The notes: a model not told the origin generated them from the sequence alone. Positions 7,637-16,400 are shown, counted from the stretch's first letter. The stretch: DNA of 17,859 bases from HGM11525 sp045649145 (GCA_045649145.1 JAZRPK010000049.1:1-17859), one strand, 5' to 3'. Numbers and translations: made by a program.

Positions 7637-9415
7637 ATGAGAAAGACAAAAATAATATGCACTATGGGGCCTGCCACTGACGACGACAATGTATTGCGTG
7701 ATTTGATGCTTGCGGGAATGGACGTTGCGAGAATAAACTTTTCGCACGGCACACACGAGCAGGCAAAGAGGTATATGGACAGAATTAAGCGTGTCAGAGA
7801 AGAGCTTGATATCCCTGTTGCGATAATGCTCGATACAAAAGGCCCCGAAATCCGTCTTAAGAAATTCAAAGATGGCAAGGCTGTACTTAAAGAGGGGGAC
7901 AAGTTTACCCTCTACACCGAGGATGTTGAGGGTGACAACACAGGTGTATCTATAACATACAAAGACCTGCCACGCGATATCAAAGCAGGTGCAAGGCTTT
8001 TGATTGATGACGGACTTATCGAGATTGAGGCTCTTAGCGTCAAGGCTGACAGAATAATATGTGAGGTTAAAAGCGGCGGCGAGGTATCTGACTCCAAGGG
8101 CGTCAATGTTCCTAACGTGTCGCTTTCTATGCCGTATATGAGCCAAAAGGATATTGACGATATTATATTCGGTATCAAAGAGGACGTCGATTTTATTGCG
8201 GCATCATTTGTGAGAACTGCCGATGATGTACTCAAAATACGTGCACTTTTAGAAAAGCATAATGCAGCGGATATACGCATAATATCAAAAATAGAAAACG
8301 GCGAGGGCGTTAATAATATTGACGCTATTATCAAGGTTTCCAACGGTATAATGGTCGCAAGAGGCGATATGGGTGTAGAAATACCGCTCGAGGTTTTGCC
8401 CGTTATGCAGAAAAAGATTATAAAGAAAACCTACCGTGCAGGCAAGGTGGTAATTACAGCTACACAGATGCTTGATTCTATGATAAGAAATCCCCGCCCC
8501 ACACGTGCCGAAACTACCGACGTTGCCAATGCGATATACGACGGCACAAGCGCAATAATGCTTTCGGGAGAAACTGCAATCGGAAAATATCCTGTTGAAA
8601 CAGTAAAGACTATGGCGACAATAGCCGAGCGTACAGAAAGGGACATTGATTACGAAAAGCGTCTTAGCAATGTGTCGGTGGATAAGTCGAGTACAGATGT
8701 GACAAATGCGCTTTCGCACGCAACCTGTACAACGGCGCACGACCTTGGTGCATCTGCGATAATTGCACTCACCTATGGCGGTACTACTGCACATATGATT
8801 TCCAAATTCCGCCCCAAGTGCCCGATTATTGCACCGACAATTGACAAAAAAGCACGCAGACAGCTCAATCTCTCGTGGGGTGTTATACCTGTAATGAGCG
8901 AGATGCGCAGTAATTCCGACGAGCTGTTCGAGCACGCAGTAGAATGTGCGATAAAAACACACGTTGTCAAAAACGGCGACCTTGTTGTAATCACAGGCGG
9001 TGCTCCGATAGGCGTAAGCGGTACTACCAACATTATGAAGGTGCATCTGGTCGGTGATATTCTTGTACGAGGCGAGGGTGTTACTAAACTTCACACAACA
9101 GCTAAGGTATGTATTGCCGACAGCGTTGACGAGCTTAAGAAAAATTTTGAAGACGGAGCTATTGTAGTAAACCGTACAACTACACCCGATATGGTAAAAT
9201 ACTTAAGGAAGGCAGCAGGCATTATCACTGAGGAGCGGGGAACAACCTGCTATGCTGCGATAATCGGACTTGCACTTGATATTCCGGTAGTGACCGGAGC
9301 AAAGGGTGCTACCGAAATTCTTAAAACAGGAACAGTTGTAACTGTAGATGCTGCACAAGGCTTTGTTTATGGCGGTATATTTGAGGAACATCAATTAGAC
9401 GATGACAATGTATAA
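7637..9415 (+). CDS. pyk: pyruvate kinase with extra C-terminal domain
   Basis: Transfers phosphate from phosphoenolpyruvate to ADP, the last step of glycolysis. 592 aa, like the long Bacillus-type enzyme (about 585) rather than the 470-aa form. The barrel includes ARINFSHG (31-38), LDTKGPEIR (65-73) and ISKIENGEG (216-224, catalytic K218). MVARGDMGVE (239-248) and TATQMLDSM (274-282) follow, then the allosteric domain with GGTTAHMISKFRP (381-393). Residues about 490-580 form a domain like the phosphohistidine domain of PEP synthase/PPDK. Its usual T-S-H is T-C-Y here (537-539), so the His is missing and catalytic phosphotransfer there is unlikely. ATG at 7637 is chosen because AAAGGA (7622-7627) sits 9 bases upstream; an in-frame ATG at 7619 precedes that site. 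Confidence 0.98.
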   Translation: MRKTKIICTMGPATDDDNVLRDLMLAGMDVARINFSHGTHEQAKRYMDRIKRVREELDIPVAIMLDTKGPEIRLKKFKDGKAVLKEGDKFTLYTEDVEGDNTGVSITYKDLPRDIKAGARLLIDDGLIEIEALSVKADRIICEVKSGGEVSDSKGVNVPNVSLSMPYMSQKDIDDIIFGIKEDVDFIAASFVRTADDVLKIRALLEKHNAADIRIISKIENGEGVNNIDAIIKVSNGIMVARGDMGVEIPLEVLPVMQKKIIKKTYRAGKVVITATQMLDSMIRNPRPTRAETTDVANAIYDGTSAIMLSGETAIGKYPVETVKTMATIAERTERDIDYEKRLSNVSVDKSSTDVTNALSHATCTTAHDLGASAIIALTYGGTTAHMISKFRPKCPIIAPTIDKKARRQLNLSWGVIPVMSEMRSNSDELFEHAVECAIKTHVVKNGDLVVITGGAPIGVSGTTNIMKVHLVGDILVRGEGVTKLHTTAKVCIADSVDELKKNFEDGAIVVNRTTTPDMVKYLRKAAGIITEERGTTCYAAIIGLALDIPVVTGAKGATEILKTGTVVTVDAAQGFVYGGIFEEHQLDDDNV

Positions 9416-9429
9416 GTGAGGGGATAGCT

Positions 9430-9846
9430 ATGACTACATCAATTATACTGGAGGTACGCTATGCCGAAACTGATATGATGGGGATAATGCATCATTCGAG
9501 ATATTATCCGTGGTTTGAGGCGGCTCGTGGCGAGTTTATTAAGCAGATAGGAATGTCCTATTCCGATATGGAAAAAATGGGTGTTATGCTCCCGCTTACC
9601 GAAACGGGTGCAAAATACATTAGCGGGCTTAAATACGAGCAGAAAGCCGAGGTTAGCTGTACCCTTTGCGAGCTTAGCCCCGCACGCTGCGGCTTTAGTT
9701 ACAGCGTAAAGCGTATATCTGACGGAAAAATCACCACTACGGGCATAACCCGCCACGGCTTTGTTGATAATACGCTAAAACCTATTAACCTGAGAAAGAA
9801 ATTCCCCGAGTTGTATCAAAAGCTTGAGGCACTTTTAGAAATTTAA
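9430..9846 (+). CDS. acyl-CoA thioesterase, 4HBT/YbgC-like hotdog fold
   Basis: A 138-aa single hotdog domain. The N-terminus VRYAETDMMGIMHHSRYYPWFEAAR matches the YbgC/4-hydroxybenzoyl-CoA thioesterase family, with the catalytic Asp (D15) in ETDMMG and the following His/Tyr-rich helix. Members hydrolyse acyl-CoA or acyl-ACP thioesters in the cytoplasm, and the substrate cannot be predicted from sequence. It starts 14 bases after the pyk stop with AGGGGAT directly upstream, and the next gene begins 16 bases on, so it is most likely in the pfkA-pyk operon. A role in clearing side-product or short-chain acyl-CoA is possible but is inference. Confidence 0.9.
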   Translation: MTTSIILEVRYAETDMMGIMHHSRYYPWFEAARGEFIKQIGMSYSDMEKMGVMLPLTETGAKYISGLKYEQKAEVSCTLCELSPARCGFSYSVKRISDGKITTTGITRHGFVDNTLKPINLRKKFPELYQKLEALLEI

Positions 9847-9862
9847 TTTTGGCGGTGAGAAT

Positions 9863-10810
9863 ATGAAGATAGTAATGCTCGATACAAAAACTCTTGGCGA
9901 CGATATAGGCTTTTCCGAGATAGACTCGCTTGGAGAGCTGGTTATCTACCCGTCTACTGCACCCCATGAGGTGGCGGAGCGTATTTGTGACTGCGATGTT
10001 GTTATCTTAAATAAGATAAAGCTTAACAGCACAAATCTTGAAAATGCCAAAAACTTAAAGCTTATATGTGTTACTGCAACAGGTTATGACAATATAGATG
10101 TCGAATACTGCAAAAAGCACTCCATTGGTGTAGCGAATGTTGTGGGATATTCCACCGACTCGGTTGCACAGCTGACGGCTGCGTTGGCACTTGAGCTGGT
10201 TATGAGATTGCCTGTATATACACGGTTTGTCACAAGTGGTGAGTATACAGCGAGCGGAATTGCAAATCGATTAGAGCCGTGCTTTTATGAACTGACCGGC
10301 AAAACGTGGGGTATAGTTGGAATGGGAAACATAGGCAAAAAGGTAGCAAAAATTGCTGAGGCTTTAGGCTGTGATGTAATATGCACTAAGCGAACACACG
10401 AGGCCGGACTTAACGTAGTAGAACTACCCGAGCTTATGAAAAGAGCAGACGTCATATCGGTGCATCTTCCGCTTTCGGAAACTACACGTGGTATTATAAG
10501 CCGTGATATGATAGCACTTATGAAAAAGGATGCAGTGATTGTAAATGTTGCCAGGGGTGCTGTTATTGATGAAGAAGCACTTGCCGAGGCGGTTTTAGAA
10601 AAAAGAATTTATGCTGCGAGCGATGTTTATTCGATTGAGCCGTTCGGGAAAGACCATCCCTTTTACAGCATAATGGATAGGGATAATTTTGTCTTAACAC
10701 CGCATATGGCGTGGGGTGCATATGAGGCTCGAAAACGTGTTGTAACCGAGGTTTCGGAAAACATCAAAGCATTTACAAAGGGCGAAATGCGAAACAGAGT
10801 TGACAGATAA
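9863..10810 (+). CDS. D-2-hydroxyacid dehydrogenase (glycerate dehydrogenase/hydroxypyruvate reductase-like)
   Basis: Reduces a 2-keto acid to the D-2-hydroxy acid (or the reverse) with NAD(P)H. 315 aa, standard length. The Rossmann motif GMGNIG (153-158) lies inside the substrate-binding halves. The catalytic triad is visible as R231 (VNVARGAVID), E259 (SIEPFG) and H281 (LTPHMAWGAYEAR). The HxAWxxxEAR form after the His is typical of glycerate dehydrogenase/hydroxypyruvate reductase. After the second beta strand the sequence is ICTKR rather than an Asp-ended turn, which hints at NADP use (inference). GGCGGTGAG precedes the ATG, and the gene is 16 bases behind the thioesterase. It is the last gene of the unit, ending 4 bases before a strong terminator. 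The exact substrate is unknown. Confidence 0.9.
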   Translation: MKIVMLDTKTLGDDIGFSEIDSLGELVIYPSTAPHEVAERICDCDVVILNKIKLNSTNLENAKNLKLICVTATGYDNIDVEYCKKHSIGVANVVGYSTDSVAQLTAALALELVMRLPVYTRFVTSGEYTASGIANRLEPCFYELTGKTWGIVGMGNIGKKVAKIAEALGCDVICTKRTHEAGLNVVELPELMKRADVISVHLPLSETTRGIISRDMIALMKKDAVIVNVARGAVIDEEALAEAVLEKRIYAASDVYSIEPFGKDHPFYSIMDRDNFVLTPHMAWGAYEARKRVVTEVSENIKAFTKGEMRNRVDR

Positions 10811-10814
10811 AAAC

Positions 10815-10848
10815 AAGGCAGAAACGATTTTTATTTCGTTTCTGCCTT
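10815..10848. terminator. bidirectional intrinsic terminator between convergent genes
   Basis: A perfect 13-bp stem (AAGGCAGAAACGA with TCGTTTCTGCCTT) and an 8-base loop. It is followed by TTTTGTTTTATT on the plus strand and, read the other way, preceded by AAAAAC that gives a T tract on the minus strand. It serves both the dehydrogenase gene and ilvA, whose stops are only 44 bases apart. Confidence 0.93.
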
Positions 10849-10854
10849 TTTGTT

Positions 10855-12057
10855 TTATTCTATAATTGCATTATATCCGTTCTTTTCCAAAGCACGCAAG
10901 ACCTTTTCGCCATGCTCCTTTCCGCCGACGTCACAAGCAATGTGAATGATGACTTCGTTGGGGTTGAGGCTTGCGTCAAAGCGGTCATACTGTACCATAA
11001 CGATATTTGCATTTGCTTTAGAGAGTACCTGCGAAAGCTGTACAAGGCTGCCTGGCTTGTCGCTTAAGGTTGTTTTGAACTTAAGCTTACGCTGTCTTGC
11101 GGCAAGACCGATTTCGATAATCTTATGCACAAAGCTTACGTCAATATTACCGCCTGACATAACACAAACAACCCTTTTGCCGTCTGCGTCTATCTTGCCG
11201 TTTAACACAGCTGCAAGAGGAGTAGCTCCTGCAGGCTCTACAATCTGCTTTGTACGCTCCATAAGCAAGAGGATAGCTGCCGAAATTTCAGCATCACTTA
11301 CCGTAACAACGTCATCTGCGTATTTCTGTATAAGGTCGAGTGTGAGATTTCCGGGTGTTTTAACTGCGATACCGTCAGCTATTGTGGAAACGGACTCGAG
11401 AGAAACAGTCTTCTTCTCGTGGAAGGAGCGGCTGATTGCGTCAGCACCCTCCGCCTGAACGCCGATTACCTTAACTCTCGGATTAACCTGTTTTACGCAA
11501 GCTGCAACACCTGCCAAAAGACCGCCGCCGCCAACGGGTACAATTATAATATCCACAGTCGGCAAATCCTGCAGGATCTCAAAGCCGATAGTGCCCTGAC
11601 CTGCGATTACCTCAGGGTCATCAAAGGGATGCAAAAAGGTTGCACCCTCGCTCTCGCAAATTTCGAGGGCTTTGTTGTAGGCATCATCATAGCAATCGCC
11701 GCACAAAACTACCTTAGCACCATAACCCTCGGTTGCCTGCACCTTTGCAATAGGTGCAGCCTTGGGCATTACGATGGTAGCAGGGATATTATGTACGTGT
11801 GCCGCATATGCCACACCCTGAGCGTGATTTCCCGCAGAGGACGCAACCACCGATTTAACCTCGCCACGTTCTGCCAAAGCTGCAATTTTATTAGACGCAC
11901 CGCGGATTTTGAACGAGCCTGTTTTCTGCTGATTTTCGTACTTTAAGTAAACCTCCGCACCTGCCAGCTTCGAAAAGGTCTTTGACTTTTCGATATGGGT
12001 GCGGTGAATTGTAGGCTCAAGTCGCTTCGCTGCTTTCTCTATTTGCTCTAAATTCAT
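10855..12057 (-). CDS. ilvA: threonine ammonia-lyase with C-terminal ACT domain
   Basis: PLP enzyme that converts L-threonine to 2-oxobutyrate and ammonia, the entry step to isoleucine. 400 aa, the medium-length form. The PLP lysine is K50 in TGSFKIRGA. SSAGNHAQGVAY (73-84), the phosphate-binding GGGGLLAG (176-183) and MSGGNID (300-306) are present. An ACT domain (about 326-400) suggests amino-acid feedback. Family members include both biosynthetic (IlvA) and catabolic (TdcB) enzymes. The Ile-rich attenuator directly upstream argues for the biosynthetic role. TCCTTT at 12066-12071 reads as AAAGGA on the minus strand, 8 bases before the ATG and immediately after the leader terminator's U tract. 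It ends at the shared bidirectional terminator. Confidence 0.95.
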   Translation of the reverse strand: MNLEQIEKAAKRLEPTIHRTHIEKSKTFSKLAGAEVYLKYENQQKTGSFKIRGASNKIAALAERGEVKSVVASSAGNHAQGVAYAAHVHNIPATIVMPKAAPIAKVQATEGYGAKVVLCGDCYDDAYNKALEICESEGATFLHPFDDPEVIAGQGTIGFEILQDLPTVDIIIVPVGGGGLLAGVAACVKQVNPRVKVIGVQAEGADAISRSFHEKKTVSLESVSTIADGIAVKTPGNLTLDLIQKYADDVVTVSDAEISAAILLLMERTKQIVEPAGATPLAAVLNGKIDADGKRVVCVMSGGNIDVSFVHKIIEIGLAARQRKLKFKTTLSDKPGSLVQLSQVLSKANANIVMVQYDRFDASLNPNEVIIHIACDVGGKEHGEKVLRALEKNGYNAIIE

Positions 12058-12076
12058 TTCTATCGTCCTTTCTATT

Positions 12077-12112
12077 AAAAAAACCTGCGGTTTTAACTTA
12101 AAAGCCGCAGGT
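12077..12112 (-). terminator. leader terminator (attenuator) upstream of ilvA
   Basis: On the minus strand ACCTGCGG pairs with CCGCAGGT (8 bp), a single C bulge and four A-U pairs follow, and the loop is AAGTT. A run of seven T comes directly after, the last A-T pair included. It is a classic intrinsic terminator, but it lies between the ilvA promoter and the ilvA start, so it must act as a conditional stop. Its 5' arm can instead pair with GGUUGCAGG in the leader peptide coding region (12146-12154). Confidence 0.92.
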
Positions 12113-12138
12113 AAATTCAGTCACTACTTAAAAACCAA

Positions 12139-12225
12139 TCAACATCCTGCAACCAAACGAGCGCCATCCGCAATGCGAATAGCGTTGATAATTATTATGC
12201 CGAATGTAGATTTGTTAAAATCCAT
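12139..12225 (-). CDS. Ile-rich leader peptide of the ilvA attenuator
   Basis: A 28-codon ORF too short for usual gene callers. It starts ATG at 12225, with GGAGG (12235-12239) 9 bases upstream, and ends in TGA at 12139-12141. It contains FGIIIINAIRI: four consecutive Ile codons (ATA ATA ATT ATC, codons 10-13) and two more at 16 and 18, six of 28 in all. The codons just before the stop (Leu-Val-Ala-Gly) contain the RNA segment that can pair with the terminator 5' arm. The peptide is probably not functional itself; its translation reports charged tRNA-Ile. The whole arrangement sits between a strong promoter and ilvA. Confidence 0.87.
   Translation of the reverse strand: MDFNKSTFGIIIINAIRIADGARLVAGC
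12146..12154 (-). promoter_or_regulatory. candidate antiterminator segment
   Basis: Minus-strand GGUUGCAGG can form nine pairs (three G-U) with CCUGCGGCU at 12103-12111, the 5' arm of the leader terminator. A ribosome at the leader stop codon would cover it and let the terminator form. A ribosome stalled at the Ile codons would leave it free. A weaker competing pair, AUCAAC (12184-12189) with GUUGAU (12138-12143), could serve as the protector stem. Confidence 0.65.
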
Positions 12226-12255
12226 TTTCCTTATCCTCCAAGCACTTATGGGACT

Positions 12256-12284
12256 ATATTACTCCTTTTTTCGATATTTGTCAA
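12256..12284 (-). promoter_or_regulatory. sigma-A promoter of the ilvA leader
   Basis: On the minus strand TTGACA (12279-12284), a 17-base spacer, then TAATAT (12256-12261). That is a perfect -35, one mismatch in the -10 and ideal spacing. The -35 begins 16 bases after the hydF stop. Transcription would start near 12249, giving a leader RNA of about 170 bases to the attenuator. No terminator separates hydF from this promoter. Confidence 0.9.
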
Positions 12285-12299
12285 GCATATAAAAGCAAT

Positions 12300-13493
12300 T
12301 TATTGAAAGACAATATCCGAAAAAGGCTCTAAGCTGCGGGGAAGAATGCCCGTTAAACAGGCGAGAAGTACGCCAAAGTTGACAATGGGTGTATTTGCAT
12401 TTACCGACGCTGTAATTCTCGAGCGCATCTCACGTTCGTTAAGCATACAGCCGCCGCAATGTATTATCAGCTTGTATTTGTTAGCGTCAGCGGTAAATTC
12501 CGTACCGCTTGCAAATTCAAATATTGGCTTTTTGCCTGTGAAGCTTTCAAGCATACGTGGGATTTTGACCGAGCCTATATCCCCGCACTGTCTGTGATGA
12601 GTGCATCCCTCCGCTATCAAAATGCGGTCGCCGTCTTCTATACTGAAAATCGCCTTTGCTCCGTCAACGAGTGTTTGCAAATCGCCCTTGTAGCGTGCAA
12701 ACAGTATCGAAAAGGACGTAAGTGCTATATCTTCGGGCAAAATTTCGCTAACCGTCTTAAAGACCTGCGAGTCGGTTATAACAAGACGTGGCTTCTTGCC
12801 AAGGCTTGAAAGGGTAGAAGAAAGCTCGCTGTCCTGACATACTATTGCAGTTGCACGCTTGTCTAAGATGGCACGGATTGTCTGCTGCTGGGGGAGTATC
12901 AGTCTGCCCTTGGGAGCTGCCTCGTCTATAGGCACAACAAGAACAACTATGTCGCCCGCATCAATCAAATCGCCAATAAGCTCACGCTCCTGAGTTTCAG
13001 GCATAAGGCGTGCTATCATTTCTTTAAGCTTTGATATATTCTCGCCCGTTTTGGCAGAAACGGCAATCTCATTTTCCGCCAAATCCAGCTTTTTAGCCAA
13101 ATCGCACTTGTTGTATACGGTGATATAAGGAATGTTGCGTGTCTTTAGCTCAGTTGCAAGCTGTATTTCAGCCTCGCCGATACCCTCCGAGGAGTCAACA
13201 GCCAAAAGTGCAAGGTCGGTTTTTGCAAGCATTTGATATGCTTTCTTGACACGCTCTTTGCCAAGCTCACCCTCATCATCAAGCCCCGGTGTATCAATAA
13301 TTACAACAGGGCCTAAAGGTAAAATTTCCATAGCCTTTTTGACGGGATCGGTGGTAGTACCTTTTACATCGGATACTATAGCAAGGTTTTGACCTGTAAT
13401 AGCGTTTATAATACTTGATTTTCCTGCATTTGTGCGTCCGAAAATGCCTATGTGTATTCTCTCGCCAGAGGGGGTGGCGTTCATATTGCTCAT
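12300..13493 (-). CDS. hydF: [FeFe]-hydrogenase maturation GTPase HydF
   Basis: Scaffold and GTPase that receives the 2Fe subcluster built with HydE and HydG and delivers it to apo-hydrogenase. 397 aa, normal length. The N-terminal GTPase has G1 GRTNAGKS (19-26), G2 GTTTDP, G3 DTPG (67-70), G4 NKCD (128-131) and SAK (146-148). The C-terminal cluster-binding signature CxH...HCxxC is C297, H299, then H345, C346 and C349, with C303 an extra cysteine. The ATG lies 1 base after the stop of the 1430-aa gene upstream, and its AGGA/GGAGG site is inside that gene, so the two are translated from one mRNA. No hydE, hydG or hydrogenase gene is in the window. No terminator is seen before the ilvA promoter. 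Confidence 0.96.
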   Translation of the reverse strand: MSNMNATPSGERIHIGIFGRTNAGKSSIINAITGQNLAIVSDVKGTTTDPVKKAMEILPLGPVVIIDTPGLDDEGELGKERVKKAYQMLAKTDLALLAVDSSEGIGEAEIQLATELKTRNIPYITVYNKCDLAKKLDLAENEIAVSAKTGENISKLKEMIARLMPETQERELIGDLIDAGDIVVLVVPIDEAAPKGRLILPQQQTIRAILDKRATAIVCQDSELSSTLSSLGKKPRLVITDSQVFKTVSEILPEDIALTSFSILFARYKGDLQTLVDGAKAIFSIEDGDRILIAEGCTHHRQCGDIGSVKIPRMLESFTGKKPIFEFASGTEFTADANKYKLIIHCGGCMLNEREMRSRITASVNANTPIVNFGVLLACLTGILPRSLEPFSDIVFQ

Positions 13494-13494
13494 A

Positions 13495-16400
13495 TTATAT
13501 CCTGCCTCCGTCTAAACTTAATTCTCTCTCGGTCTTGCTTATCTTTTCAATGTCATTGCTGTCTGATTTTTTCAGGTTCTCAAATGCGACGGCAATCATC
13601 AGCTTAATTCGGTTTAATTGATTTACCTCACTCGCACCGGGGTCGTAATCGACTGCTACTATATTGGATTCGGGATACTGACGTCTTAACTCTTTAATCA
13701 TACCCTTGCCTGTAACGTGATTGGGCAGACACGCAAAGGGCTGAACGCATACTATATTCGGTACGCCCTTTTTGATAAGCTCAATCATCTCGCCTGTTAA
13801 AAACCAGCCCTCACCGGTAGAATGTCCAAGCTGTAAAACGGTACTTGCACCCTCGGCAATCTCGCTTATATGCTCGGGTGTGCGGTCACGGTATTTTGTT
13901 TGGCTAAGTGCCTTTTTAACAGCCTTTCGGTAAAGCTCAATCACCCATATGCCCGCATTGCACAAATCGGCCACCTTTTTCTTTGTACCGAGATTTTCGT
14001 GCTTGAAGTTGTTGTTGTAAAGACAGTACATCAAAAAGTCAAGAAGTCCGGGCATAACAGCCTCGCCGCCCTCTGATTCAATAACATCAATAATGTTATT
14101 ATTAGCACCGGGGTGGAATTTTACCAGAATTTCGCCCACAACTCCCACCTTAGGCTTTCTTGCGCCATCATCTGTTGGAATAGCAAGGAACGCATTGACA
14201 ATCTTTCGTACCGTTTTGTTCATCTTAAGCTTTGTCCTGCGGCCTGATACAAAATTTTCATAAAGCTCGGCAAGCAATGTTCGGTAAACTCTGTCCGAAC
14301 GTCCCTTGTCAAGCTCGTACGGTCTTGTCGCAAGCAGCAGAGTCATCAACAAATCGCCTAATACGCACGCCTTTATCAAATCGTGCAAAAGTAACGGCGT
14401 AAGCTTAAAGCCTGAATTTGCCTCAAGACCCGACAGATTAAGACTGACAACGGGAACCTCTGGATAGCCTGCTTCTATAAGAGCTTTTCTGATAAATGCG
14501 ATATAGTTCGTTGCACGGCAGCCGCCGCCCGTCTGTGTTATCATAAGAGATGTCGAGTCGGGGTCGCATTTGCCTGATTTGAATGCGTTTATAAGCTGTC
14601 CCGTTACCAGAATAGACGGATAGCACGCATCGTTATTTACACTCTTTAAGCCTGCCTCTACGTCCTCGGGAGTTACATTTTCCAGAACAATTGCATTATA
14701 CCCGTTGAGATTAAATACTGCCTCGAAGAGCCTGAAATGTACAGGGCTCATCTGCGGGAAGATAAGGGTATGTCGCTTCTTTTCGTCTGTTGTAAAGGGA
14801 ACACGGCTTATTGTGTATGGCTCTATCTCCTCGGGGGAGAAAGCGTTTTCGGCACGTTCCTTTACGGCAGCCTTAAGAGAACGAACTCTTATTCTTGCTG
14901 TTCCGAGGTTTGAAACCTCGTCTATTTTAAGCGTTGTATAAATACGCTCGTGCGATTGCAGGATTTCCTGCACCTGATCGGTGGTAACGGCATCAAGACC
15001 ACAACCGAAGGAGTTTAGCTGTATCATTTCCAGACGTTCATTTTTTATGACTTCGGCTGCAGATTCGTACAATCTGGTGTGATATGCCCACTGGTCAACC
15101 ACACGGATATCACGTTTGAGGTTACCAAGATGCGCAATCGAATCCTCTGTCAGTACAGCAAAACCAAGTGAGGTAATCATCTCGGGGATGCCGTGATTTA
15201 TCTCTGGGTCGATATGATACGGTCTGCCTGCCAAAACAATGCCACGCTCGTTATTTTCGTCGAGATATCGGAGAACCTCCTCGCCCTTTTTGCGCATATC
15301 AGCTTTGAAAGCGGCAAGCTCTGAAAAGCCCTCTTTAACTGCAGCGTCTATCTCTGCTTTATCGATAGCAAAGTCCTCCAACGTCTTTTTTAGCTGCTTT
15401 GCTACCGATGCCATATCGTCGAGGTTTATAAAGGGGTATAGGAACTTTACACCATTTTTTCTCACACAGTCCATATTGTTATAGATAACCTCAGGGTAGG
15501 AGGTGACAATAGGACAGTTAAAGTGGTTGCCTGCGTCCTTGTATTCGGTCTGCTCGTAGGGTACACAGGGGTAGAAGATGGTTTTAACTCCTGATTTTAC
15601 AAGACTCTCTATATGTCCGTGCACAAGCTTGGCGGGATAGCACGCCGATTCCGATGGTATCGAGTCGATACCCAGCTCGTATATCTTATGCGAGCTTTCG
15701 GGTGATAACTGTACGCTGAAACCAAGCTTTGTAAAGATGGTAAACCACAAAGGGTAGTTTTCGTACATATTAAGAACACGGGGCAAACCGATAATGCCTC
15801 GGGGAGCAGTCATACTGTCGAGCGGAGTGTAGGAGAAAACACGCTCGTATTTATACTTAAAAAGGTTCGGTAGTTCGCTATGTCCCTTTGCAAACCCTGC
15901 GCCCTTTTCACATCTGTTGCCTGAAACAAAGCTTCTGCCATCGGCAAATTTTGTTACAGTAAGACGGCACTGGTTAGAGCAACCCTTGCAGCGTATGAGG
16001 TTGCCCGAATAAGAAAAGCTTTCCAGCTCGGCGCTTGTGATAATGTTGCAACCCTCGTCTTTTGCACGCTCTTTTGCGATTAAAGCAGCGCCGAAAGCGC
16101 CCATTATACCTGCAATATCGGGACGGACAACATTCTTTTCCGAAACAATCTCAAAAGCACGTAGAATTGCATTATTATTAAATGTTCCGCCCTGAACAAC
16201 AATCTTCTCGCCCATAAGGGCAGGGTCACGCAGCTTTATAACCTTATAAAGTGCATTTCTTACAACAGAGTAGGAAAGACCTGCCGAAATATCACCGACG
16301 GTCGCACCCTCTTTTTGCGCCTGCTTTACACGTGAGTTCATAAACACTGTGCAGCGTGTGCCTAAATCGACAGGGTTTTTTGCAGTAAGAGCCTCTTTTG

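Noticed and set aside
8285..9094. 269-codon open frame on the minus strand inside pyk
   Set aside because: It lies opposite conserved pyruvate kinase motifs, has an unusual Cys/His/Tyr-rich composition typical of an antisense shadow frame, and has no family match I recognise.
11419..11946. 175-codon plus-strand open frame opposite ilvA
   Set aside because: It overlaps the PLP-binding core of ilvA on the other strand and has no recognisable domain.
12058..12299. T-box riboswitch upstream of ilvA
   Set aside because: No T-box core (AGGGUGGNACCGCG-like) or specifier stem is seen, and the leader ORF with Ile codons explains the terminator better.
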